Origin: Trichoderma breve
Taxonomy: Eukaryota > Ascomycota > Sordariomycetes > Hypocreales > Hypocreaceae
Direction of reading: 5' to 3'
Assembly: GCF_028502605.1 (NCBI RefSeq)
Contig: NC_079234.1
Span: 1,302,001 to 1,366,000, forward strand
Length of the DNA stretch: 64,000 bases
Both the position numbers and the translations under genes were made by a program. Below are positions 55,433-64,000 of the stretch, piece by piece. The notes under the pieces are model-generated. The model worked only from the letters and a program-made list of their open reading frames with translations. It did no database searches and had not been told where the DNA came from. Position 1 is the stretch's first letter; every line of letters starts with the position of its first letter.

Positions 55433-56947
55433 ATGGCTCAGTTGTTCGATTTACCTCTTCAGGTGAAACACAGGATCTTGGCCTACCTAGATACCTCTGC
55501 TCCCCCCAATCCCACCAAATTTCCCTCGCAAAGCAGGCGATCTGAGCTCGGCCTCTATGCCTCCGTCTCGCACGAATGGCAACTCTTCTTCGAAGATCGA
55601 CTATATGCCCATTTGGTATTGACACAACATTGTCTACGCTACTTCAACAAGCTAGTCCCTCGCCAGAGACAGTTGGTCCGTTATATATGGCTTCGCATCC
55701 TCCTCGGAAATTATTATTGCTCGAAATGCCTAGGCCCTCAAAATCAGGAAGTGACATCTTCAGACTCAGAGGTTTTTTCAAAATCCATTTCCTATCTTTT
55801 CTGGCTCCTCAACCCATTGGACGCAAGTCCGGAAAACGACCTAACCTTGGAAATCGGCGCCTATTCGCCTTGCGATGTGACACATGCCGTCAAAGGAGAC
55901 GAATATCTCAGCTCAGACTTAGTTGAGATGCAAGACATGGTGCACAGTAAAGGACTGCCAGTTGACGATCTTGCTCACGGATGGAAAGGCGGTCAACTGG
56001 TACAGAGCCATGATGCAAACGATTTCTATGACATAAGGAGTGTTCTGAGCTACGATTTACCCCCTACACACTCTATACTGTCAGCCGCCCACGGGGTCAC
56101 CCACTTGATCATTCGTCGGACGATGCGACGGTTTATCACGGTTCCTCTGATTCGATGGATCCTAGAACGGCTACCTGACCTTCGCCATTTCATTTATGAA
56201 CCTTGGCGACCACTTACAAGTCCCAGTCAAGGCTTCGTTGACTTAAACCATGAGAAGATAATCTCAGAGTTTCTCCCAAAGACATTGAAGAAATTCAACT
56301 GGTTCGAAGACTTCAACGAAGAAGCCATTCGAGTCTGCCGCAAAGACGGCCCATCGAATGAGCTTTGGCGTATCGGGACCGACTGCCATGCTTCTAGCGT
56401 CGCTCTGGCTCGCAAGAGTATCTCATTCGAACAACTCACTGGATGTTACTCCGTTGACGCAGTGCCATTCTTCCAAGCCCTCGACTTTCGTTGGACTTGG
56501 CCCAGCCTCACCACGCTCTCACTGACGTGTAGCCTTTTCGCCATGCCCGAGAAATGTGATGAAATAGTAACCCTTCTGGAAAGAGTGGGAATGGCGGCGC
56601 AAAGAATGCCCCAACTCCAAACTCTCGATATTTGGTATGGAATGAGGCATCACGCCGCGGCGTTTAGGCACCGGGTTACTGACAGCCTAATCATAATCTC
56701 ATGGCTCGGAACATGGGACCTGAATTTGGAAGCTCAAGAGGATGGAGTCGTCGCAACGGCGTGGAAAGCCCTCGCAAGGCTGCAGGGCAACCGAATTCTC
56801 TATATTGCCACTTATCGACCAGTGAAGATGGAAGATGTTACATCCCACGCGGCGGCGATTCGTCTGCTCGAAATTGGTCGAAGTGTCATTCACCCGGCAT
56901 CTTTGGAGGAGATTTCCAGGGAGACTAAGTATTACTTTCCTACTTGA
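55433..56947 (+). CDS. F-box-like/DUF6546-type fungal protein
   Basis: A single exon of 504 residues. MAQLFDLPLQVKHRILAYLD resembles an F-box-like start, followed by SVSHEWQLFFEDRLYAHLVL (the tryptophan-containing second half). The body has LRHFIYEPWRP, KTLKKFNWFEDF, SVDAVPFFQ and a C-terminal MPQLQTLDIWYG. The same blocks occur in the gene at 61281-62867, so the two are paralogues. I assign the DUF6546-type family tentatively. If the F-box is functional, it would bind Skp1 and recruit a substrate for ubiquitination. Confidence 0.75.
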   Translation: MAQLFDLPLQVKHRILAYLDTSAPPNPTKFPSQSRRSELGLYASVSHEWQLFFEDRLYAHLVLTQHCLRYFNKLVPRQRQLVRYIWLRILLGNYYCSKCLGPQNQEVTSSDSEVFSKSISYLFWLLNPLDASPENDLTLEIGAYSPCDVTHAVKGDEYLSSDLVEMQDMVHSKGLPVDDLAHGWKGGQLVQSHDANDFYDIRSVLSYDLPPTHSILSAAHGVTHLIIRRTMRRFITVPLIRWILERLPDLRHFIYEPWRPLTSPSQGFVDLNHEKIISEFLPKTLKKFNWFEDFNEEAIRVCRKDGPSNELWRIGTDCHASSVALARKSISFEQLTGCYSVDAVPFFQALDFRWTWPSLTTLSLTCSLFAMPEKCDEIVTLLERVGMAAQRMPQLQTLDIWYGMRHHAAAFRHRVTDSLIIISWLGTWDLNLEAQEDGVVATAWKALARLQGNRILYIATYRPVKMEDVTSHAAAIRLLEIGRSVIHPASLEEISRETKYYFPT

Positions 56948-59102
56948 TACTCGCTCTTGGAAACGGTATTTTCGCTGGTAATTTTGCTGTTTCTTGAGAG
57001 TAATTATAATCCCACTGCGAGGAGTCAGGCCTTGGTGGATATCGTGAGAGAGGTTGCGTTTTTGTTTTAAACTATTACAATGTGGTTACATGTATCTATT
57101 ACCATGTAAACTGCTACTATAATGACAATGTATTTGCATCAGAAAGTTTTCCTGTCTCTACTGCTGTAACATCGTTGAAGTGGACCATGCTACGCCCTTT
57201 CTATATCTTCTAGTTGGAGTGTGATTCCTGTCATTCTTATTACAACAAATGTGATCTTACAATGCATTAGGTAGGTACTTGTTATTACACATAGCAAATT
57301 GTGCAAGAAGAGCTAGCTATCTGAATAACTGTTCTAGTGTTCGCCACTGCCACATCTACCTCAAGTGCCGATATAGCTACCCAAAGATGTTATAGAGCAA
57401 CGGTTAGCGGCATCTCTCCGCATGTTATGCACTCTGCACTACTGATATAAATCCAGGATGCATGTTACGGAGCAGGCCATATGTTTTAATTTTACAACTG
57501 TGTCTCCATTGTCGTGATATGCGCTGACCGTACAAGGATCGAGTGCAGCTCTGCATCTAATCTCCGCAACTTGGTGAATCGAAAAACTGTTACCAAGTAA
57601 GATCTTTATTCTATTTTAATAACCTACAGTCCCACAACTAGTCTCTGGTGATAGAATCAACATCTCGTTGTCATCTTGCTACTGTCATAAGCTATGTAAA
57701 TAAAAGACTTCGCCTCCACAAGTCAACGATAGACTTTTGTATCGGGCATGCTGACCTCGAGTCTTGGCGAACATCATGCTGTGGAGGCGGAGCCAATAAG
57801 CCACGATAACCACCTACGCCCTGATCCTCCTACCAAACCACACGTCACACACAGGTAGTTGCGTCAAAAGCTGCCAGTGACGGAGGCAACCCATCTGTGG
57901 GACCGGGCGGGTAAGGCTAGACATGCACATAACCGCGACTCGGGCGAGATTTGCATGCTGACGGCATATTCCGTGCAGGCGCTGATTCATCAGAGAATAT
58001 ACCGGCGAACGAAGCTCCGGGGACGCGGGTGTGGTTTGCCGACCGAGTACGGGGCATCGTTTGCCGGCGAATTCCTTGCTGCTTGCAAATCTAATCTACT
58101 ACGGACATTCACGCACATGGAGATACGAGTAATCACACGCCTTGGAATTACGAATGTGTCTCAGAGAAACAAGAGCGGAGAACTTCTTGGTATTCCCGCA
58201 AGAATCCTTGCAATTCTTTCCGCAACAGGCGGATGGCACAATCCGGCGTAGCCACGGGGACAAGACAAAGTCCCGGCTAAGACCAGAGGAGCCAACTTGG
58301 CGAGGGGAGGAAGAGAACCTTGGAAAAAAAAGGCAGAGAAAATTGCTGAAGAACTTTTATTGATTACGGATCCCTCCCTCGCACGGAATAGGCAGAAATG
58401 CGTAACCCGGCCCACTCGGACCTAGGGCTGTGTGTCTCTCTCTATCTACGAAGAGTGAACCATGACTCTGACTCTAATCTCGAAACCAGCCAATGGCCGG
58501 CGGGCGCGGATTGCGTTTTAGTCCAAGGTTTTTGGTTCTTGTCTGCGCCATTGGATTGGCGTGAACAAGCCGGAACTAGCAAAGAGTCGTTAGCCTGCTC
58601 ACAAACTCAACGCCCGAGCACGGAGCAAATCTAGATTTGCAAAGTCCCTGCCCCTCCCGTCTGCACGGGTTTGCTCTCCACACATTGCAAGCATCCCTCG
58701 TGATCACCAACAATCCGGCATATGCTTGTTGCTTGGTGCTCGTGCCTCGTGCTTTTTGTCCTTACCATCTCGAGTATACCCGAGACGTTGCGGCCCGCAA
58801 GCTGACGAGCCGACAACCGGCATCACGGAGCCTTCCTGAGACGGCCAAGTTACAAGTACATGGAGCTGCTACATAATAAGCGTCGTCTGTCGTCTCCCTC
58901 TTCGGCTGTGGCCGACCTTGCTCTCGCTTCTCCTTCGTCTTCTTCCTCTTCCTCTTCCTCCATCTCTACCTCACTCTCTTCCCCTCGCTCTGTTTCTGTC
59001 TCTCTCGTCAACCAACAAATTCAGAACCATAACCACAACCACAACCGCAACTACACTCACACCCATAACAAAATTCACAACCATCCGCCGAATCCCACAA
59101 CC
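56948..59102. other. Spacer (2.2 kb) and leader of NMN adenylyltransferase
   Basis: The first half is AT-rich 3' DNA. From about 57800 it is GC-rich with many CCGG and CGGG sites. From 58860 the DNA is open in frame with the NMNAT gene and encodes Ser-rich and Asn/His-rich repeats; it looks like a CT/CA-rich leader. A 130-codon frame at 57859 has no ATG and no domain. Confidence 0.45.
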
Positions 59103-60123
59103 ATGGGCGGCATCGCAGCAGACGTATTTGCGTCGTCTCCTCCACGACCGACGAATCTCCCGACTGGAACTCCGACTCCCCCTCCCGAGCCCATGTCAGA
59201 GCCGTATCACGGCTATTCTTTCCCCCACAACAGACTCAAGCGCCGCCTGACGCATCCCAACAAGACGCCGCTGGTCCTGGTGTCGTGCGGCAGCTTTTCG
59301 CCGCCCACTTCCTTGCACATGTCCATGTTTTCCGTCGCCGAGAGTTACGCGGAGCGCACCGGCTTCGAGCTGGTCGGCAGCTACATGAGCCCTTGCAGCG
59401 ACACCTACGGCAAAAGTTCTCTGGTCCCTGCTCACCATCGCATTAACATGTAAGTCTCCGGTCAACTCAACCCCTCTTTTTGGAAGACGAGAGAAGGCCG
59501 AGGTCGAGTCTTACTAATGCTCTTTTTTGTCGCAATGCAGGTGCCGTTTAGCCATTGAGCAGACAAACAGCAACGCCATGATCGACGACTGGGAGACTCT
59601 GCGCCGCGACGAGGCCGGCCGCCCAGTTTACACACGCACTGCCGATGTCCTCAAGCGCCTGGACGAGCAGCTCAACGACGTGCTGGGCGGCATCCAGACC
59701 CTGGACGGCACATTTGTAAGAGCAAGGGTCATGCTGCTTATCGGGGCCGACTTGGCCCTCACCATGAGCGATCCCAAGGTGTGGGCGCCGGCCGATATTG
59801 ACGTGCTCCTGGGCTACTATGGCGCCTTCATCGTTGAGCGGCCTGCTCTGTGTGCGACCCAGGACGCCATCCAGCCCTTGAAGAAGTATCACGGCAACAT
59901 CATGGTCGTCCCGTCCTTTCAAAACGACGTCTCGTCGACCAAGGCCCGAGCCCAGATCCGGAACGGCGAGGTCGCACAGGATTTGCCGAGATCCGTCTAC
60001 GACTACATCAAGCTGCATCATCTGTACGGGAGCGCGCCCCCCAAGGACCGGCATGTGGACAAGAATGGGAAGCCAGACCTGGAAATGGTCTCGCCCCGTC
60101 TGCCCGTCGCATCGCACAGATGA
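59103..60123 (+). CDS. Nicotinamide-nucleotide adenylyltransferase (NMNAT)
   Basis: Makes NAD from NMN and ATP, in the nucleus or cytosol. Exons 59103-59449 and 59541-60123 give 309 residues. The nucleotidyltransferase motif is SCGSFSPPTSLHMSMF at 61-76 (the GxFxPxT..H form), followed by VGSYMSPCSDTYGKSSLVPA. VMLLIGADLALTM and SSTKARAQIRNG (the second ATP motif) lie in exon 2. The start at 59103 (ACCATGGGC) has an excellent context and gives a length close to yeast Nma1 and Nma2. The frame is open to an ATG at 58860, which would add 81 low-complexity residues. Confidence 0.93.
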
Positions 60124-61280
60124 CACTGGTGAAACCCTGAGAAACCATGTTTGCCATGACACACAGGAAACTGAAAGTTTCAAGGCAACATGCCCCTTCA
60201 TTTGTACGCTTGGCAGGGCAAATTCTTTGGAGTTTTTTGTCCGCCTAGCCTATGTACCACCTTTCATCAGCGTCAGCCCTTGTTTCGCGAAAGATGAGCG
60301 ATGATAGATGCTAGATCGTAGTGTCTCACTTCCTTGTCTCATTTTCATTTTCATTTTCTTTTTGTTTCATCTAGGGTACGGAGTTTATTTTTCTTCTTCT
60401 TTGATATCACGCGAGCATTGTTTAGCTGCATGTACGCTCTTTGCTCTGCCATGTATCTGGTGCCGCAAGCCTCTATCATCATGAGGACTGGCCGCCTCTA
60501 GCATCTAACAAGATGGGAATGCTCTTATATGGGCTGTCTGGGATTTAAACTGGGCTCAATAATGCAGTTGATGGAACTGGGCTTGGGTATATAATCACTT
60601 GGATATGATGGCGGCCATGTCTGCCACGAGGGAATCACGCGACAGGGTTTGACGATTAGAACGAGTCTTTAACACAACCTCTGGGAAACAGCGATAAACG
60701 GACCAAGGCGAAAGCTATTGTGATAGAGTTTTCGGACTGATGAGATTTTGGGATGGACATTTGATGATTTTAGAAGTTGTACGCCCTGTTTTCTATTGAT
60801 CATGACCTTGGTTTCATGTCGGGCGTCGAGCATCTTACATGCTCTCTGCATTACGTGTACTTTGTACATTCTTACCTACTCGTACTCTCATTTCAGAAAT
60901 CCCGGGCAAATGGATAAAAAGGCCCGGATGAACGGACAGTTCAAGCAGCTCTAGGGTATCTTGCTGCTTTCTACCCTCCTTTCCTCCTTTCCTCCCTTTC
61001 CCATTAAAGGGCCAGGAATTGTGAAACTCGTAAATCTCTGAACTGCGTTCCATGTCGCCGGATTCGTGTTGTGGAACGTAATGTTGACGCTGTGTGGGTT
61101 TCAGAGCCGTATCGTGACTGTTTGCGGACATGTCTCGGCTTTCGGCGTCTTACATCGTGTATATGTTGAGGGTTGGCATAGCGATATCGCATGGTTTTAG
61201 TCATCTTTTGGACAAGATAATGACAAACAGAATAATTAGTTGAGGAAGTAGATAATTTAGTAAAGGCAGCGGATTCCATG
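60124..61280. other. Convergent spacer (1.2 kb)
   Basis: 3' regions of NMNAT and the downstream paralogue gene. T-rich tracts near 60345-60368 and pyrimidine repeats near 60975-61000. No gene is seen. Confidence 0.45.
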
Positions 61281-62867
61281 TTACATAAAATTACGTCCAT
61301 CCATCATGTTGCCGTATGTTATAGGATGGACTACAGTTGTCTTTGTACGAAGCAACGACATGATATCTCCACTCCATCCTCGCCTGTTTTTACCTGTTGA
61401 CCTGATCCGGTTCTCCTCATGTTCAAACACTTTTGTGCCGTGGACATCTGCAACTTTCTTCCATACAGATATGACCTCGGGCGGGAAATTCCACTTCCAG
61501 GTGCTGTCCCAACACAATATGCTGCCAGTGCTATCGTGAATGTAGGTGAATATGGCTCCGTAATTCCACTTTTTATAATATAGTTCCATGATTTCCAATC
61601 TGGGCATACGTCGCGCAGCTCGGGCAGCTGATATTAACAGAGGAGGGATTTCGGCTGTTCTCCACGGCGATATGACGGCGGATGTCAAGACGATCGAGGT
61701 GAGATTGAGCCATCCCAGCTTCCAATGAGGCCGGCTGATCTGTGGGGTTTGGAAGTCGGAGAAGAAATTAACGGCGTCGATGATGAAGGACATAGATATC
61801 ACCTCTGGTTCTTTGTCTTGACTGATTTCCGCCACAAGCCGACCCAGTGAGCCGTCTCTATCACTCACGTATCCTGACGGTATCCCATCTCCGTAAACGT
61901 CAGGGCTATCCTCAAACACCTGAAGTCTTCTGATGGATGAGGGCATCTTGGTTATGATATTTTTTACAGCCTCTTCATTTTCGCCCCCCAACGCCGTGAA
62001 GAAGTTGAGAGCAAGAGGCTCGTAAGTTACAAACTCAAGATTCGGGAGCGAGTCCACCATGCAGTTGACATAATGGGTAAAGAAACTGATGTGCATCTGC
62101 CGGCGAATAGTGAGATCTGTTATCAATCTTACCACAGGAAGTCGCAACGTTGTTAGACTGGGATGTCTCCGAGGGACATAGAAGGGGTGTAATTCGAATT
62201 GCTGGCTTCCCTCATGGTCTGTTAATGTGCGCCTGGCGCTGGGCTCCTTTTCATAAATGGCGTCCAAGGGCTCACTGTCCACCGTGAGATCTACTCCTTT
62301 GAGCTCGTCTGGAACAGTGTCTTTCATGGAATGGTCGGGGTCCGCAGCCGAAAATGCTGTTAATTCTAGGGCAATACCCGGTTGGCCTACAATTCTCTCT
62401 GGCCATTCCGACAAGATCTGAAAGAGTTGGAATATCGTCGCATTAAAGCGCAAGGCATCCAATTCATGACGGAATTTGACGCCTGTTACACCAGATTGGA
62501 CCGATCTCTCAAACCGTAGCCATATATGTTGGACGAAGTGGCATCGAGATCCTGTAATAATGGCTTCTAACTCGCTGAGCCGCTTTATGGACAGCGTCAG
62601 ACGCCGGAAGATGTATGGCTCGAAATAGTCATACCACTCTTGGCAGACGGTAGCGTATACCGATGCTCTTGCTTTCCCGCTCTGTATCGAGTCCTCTAGA
62701 TGTTCGAAAATTAGTCCTTTCAGTTCTTGTGGCAGGATTCCCCAGGGAGAATGTGAACATGGTTGCCCTTGCCCTTGCTCTTCCTCGGGCTGTTGACTTG
62801 GATATGGACCACCTCGACCTCTACCTCGACCTCTACCTCGGCCTCGATTTCGCCCATGGCGTGCCAT
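61281..62867 (-). CDS. F-box-like/DUF6546-type protein with N-terminal RG repeats
   Basis: A single exon of 528 residues and a distant paralogue of 55433-56947. The start MARHGRNRGRGRGRGRGRGG is a low-complexity Arg-Gly tract of the RGG type, which often binds RNA or is methylated on Arg. The F-box-like part follows as WGILPQELKGLIFEHLED and TVCQEWYDYFEPYIFRRLTL. Shared blocks with the paralogue include the IDAVNFF, RMPRLEIMELYY and WDSTWKWNF regions. The RG tract comes from a 6/12-bp repeat in the DNA (about 62807-62850) and is absent from the paralogue. The function is unknown. Confidence 0.78.
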   Translation of the reverse strand: MARHGRNRGRGRGRGRGRGGPYPSQQPEEEQGQGQPCSHSPWGILPQELKGLIFEHLEDSIQSGKARASVYATVCQEWYDYFEPYIFRRLTLSIKRLSELEAIITGSRCHFVQHIWLRFERSVQSGVTGVKFRHELDALRFNATIFQLFQILSEWPERIVGQPGIALELTAFSAADPDHSMKDTVPDELKGVDLTVDSEPLDAIYEKEPSARRTLTDHEGSQQFELHPFYVPRRHPSLTTLRLPVVRLITDLTIRRQMHISFFTHYVNCMVDSLPNLEFVTYEPLALNFFTALGGENEEAVKNIITKMPSSIRRLQVFEDSPDVYGDGIPSGYVSDRDGSLGRLVAEISQDKEPEVISMSFIIDAVNFFSDFQTPQISRPHWKLGWLNLTSIVLTSAVISPWRTAEIPPLLISAARAARRMPRLEIMELYYKKWNYGAIFTYIHDSTGSILCWDSTWKWNFPPEVISVWKKVADVHGTKVFEHEENRIRSTGKNRRGWSGDIMSLLRTKTTVVHPITYGNMMDGRNFM

Positions 62868-64000
62868 ATTCCCTTGTAAAGATATAAGGAGTTCGATGTT
62901 TGATCAAAATATGACCCATTCACGCTGCGGCGAAAGATACATGTGAAAGTGACGGAATATGAAGAATTGGCGTGAGTTTCCATGTTGTTGGTCGACATTT
63001 TATACGTGATTCCAAACCTTGATCATTACACGTACATAAGGTACATACACTATAAAAAAGGTACATGTATGAACGAATACTTCTTTGATCACGGTGTCTT
63101 GTGGTAAGCATTGATACCCTCAACAAGGCTGAAAGGGATCGCACGCTCGAATTGAAGCTCGTGCACCTATGTACTTACATATTTTATACCAGTATTTTGC
63201 ACGGATTCAAGCTGACCCAATCTTTGCTCATAAAATACGTTTGTATGATGTAGGAGTAAAGATACTCCCCATATGCATTAGTAAATGTTACTTTAGATGC
63301 AACCTAAGGCACGTCAAAACTTTATTGAAATGTGGGCAAAGATACCACAAGTCTAGTCTCAAGAAAGTAAACAGTTTCTATGTAAGAAAGATTCAAGCAA
63401 AATGTAGTTTCCAGGACTATCTTTGAAGGAGATACTGGGCTTTATACAGAATTTGCCTATTATTGTTTCCATTCGTCTATGTACCTGAGTAGACCATAGT
63501 GGGCGTGCTAAACCAGGAGAATAACTCATTGAATGAACGTTTTCATATCTTCTTGCTCCTTGTGTTTTATGTGTCGATTCTAAATGCTTGATGGCCGTAG
63601 AATAGCAGAAGCTATCTAATATCTCGGTATTTTGATGAGAAATAGAACGATTTTGACATATTTAGCAGGGTTAGGCATTTGAGTGATCAATTTTATAACC
63701 GTCGTGTAAAAGCAGGGCAAAGCCGCTGGGTGCTGCGATGAGAAGAGGTGAACTCGAGCTGATCTGTGCAATTAACACCAATGTAATAGTCACAATTACT
63801 GACCGTACTACTCGATTATGAAACGAACAGTTGCTCTCCGTACATGAATCTATGGTTGTTAGGTATCTGCAAGAGCATGGTTTCAACCCCTCTAAGAATG
63901 GCCTTCAGTCGCTGGTACACCTTTGGCTCTGAGCTATTCAGCTCTATTCCGCGACAGGGATGATGATTTTCTGCCAGTGTCAACACATGTTATATGAAGT
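62868..64000. other. Right-edge spacer (1.1 kb)
   Basis: AT-rich DNA with no supported gene, tRNA or repeat. A 71-codon minus-strand frame at 63671-63886 has no recognisable features. Confidence 0.4.

Noticed and set aside
57859..58251. 130-codon frame upstream of NMNAT
   Set aside because: It begins without ATG and shows no domain; it lies in GC-rich promoter DNA.
1..64000. Polyketide or nonribosomal peptide biosynthesis cluster
   Set aside because: No synthase module, P450 or prenyltransferase is present; the enzymes fit catabolism.
1..64000. Intact transposons, CRISPR arrays or viral genes
   Set aside because: No transposase, reverse transcriptase, integrase, regular spacer array or viral protein was recognised in any frame.

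Overview
This window reads as nuclear DNA of a filamentous ascomycete, most likely Trichoderma or a close Hypocrealean relative. The evidence is short introns (mostly 46-80 bp, GT...CTNAC...AG), fungal-specific families (2EXR, HET, DUF3669, Zn2Cys6 regulators, an acetyl xylan esterase very like the Trichoderma reesei enzyme) and compact gene-dense DNA. All gene models were spliced by eye and every exon junction was checked for reading phase. No database search was run.

Region 1 (about 1-17.8 kb) is a catabolic gene cluster. It holds an amidase cut by the window edge, an aldehyde dehydrogenase, a salicylate-hydroxylase-type FAD monooxygenase, a gentisate 1,2-dioxygenase, an ACMSD/6-methylsalicylate-decarboxylase-like amidohydrolase, an MFS transporter, a Zn2Cys6 regulator, a zinc alcohol dehydrogenase and a methyltransferase. 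A fumarylacetoacetate-hydrolase-family gene at 27.7 kb, paired divergently with a metallo-beta-lactamase hydrolase, supplies the ring-cleavage-product hydrolase. Together these could carry an aromatic alcohol, aldehyde or acid (3-hydroxybenzyl, 3-hydroxybenzoate, salicylate or 6-methylsalicylate type) through gentisate to central metabolism. The strongest finding is a 15-bp motif, YGGGGAWRNWWCGGA (two CGG triplets, 8 bp between them). It occurs in six intergenic promoters of this set, including that of the regulator, always 160-260 bp from a start codon. It ties the distant hydrolase pair at 27 kb to the cluster.

Region 2 (18-26 kb) holds a 2EXR protein, a peroxiredoxin-like protein, a short-chain dehydrogenase with an unusual repeat-bearing promoter, and a zinc-cluster-less Fungal_trans_2 regulator. 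Region 3 (29-41.5 kb) has an intron-containing tRNA-Trp, a secreted CE5 acetyl xylan esterase without a cellulose-binding module, a DUF3669 protein, a HET protein, a secreted heme peroxidase and a second 2EXR protein, with long gene-poor spacers.

Region 4 (42-64 kb) is mostly housekeeping: UreG, mitochondrial ribosomal protein uL24m, a Rho1-type GTPase, a 34-residue cysteine-rich protein, an AVT-type amino acid transporter and NMN adenylyltransferase, the last flanked by two distant paralogues of a fungal F-box-like/DUF6546-type family. A 2.1-kb GTAC-rich spacer lies upstream of the Rho gene.
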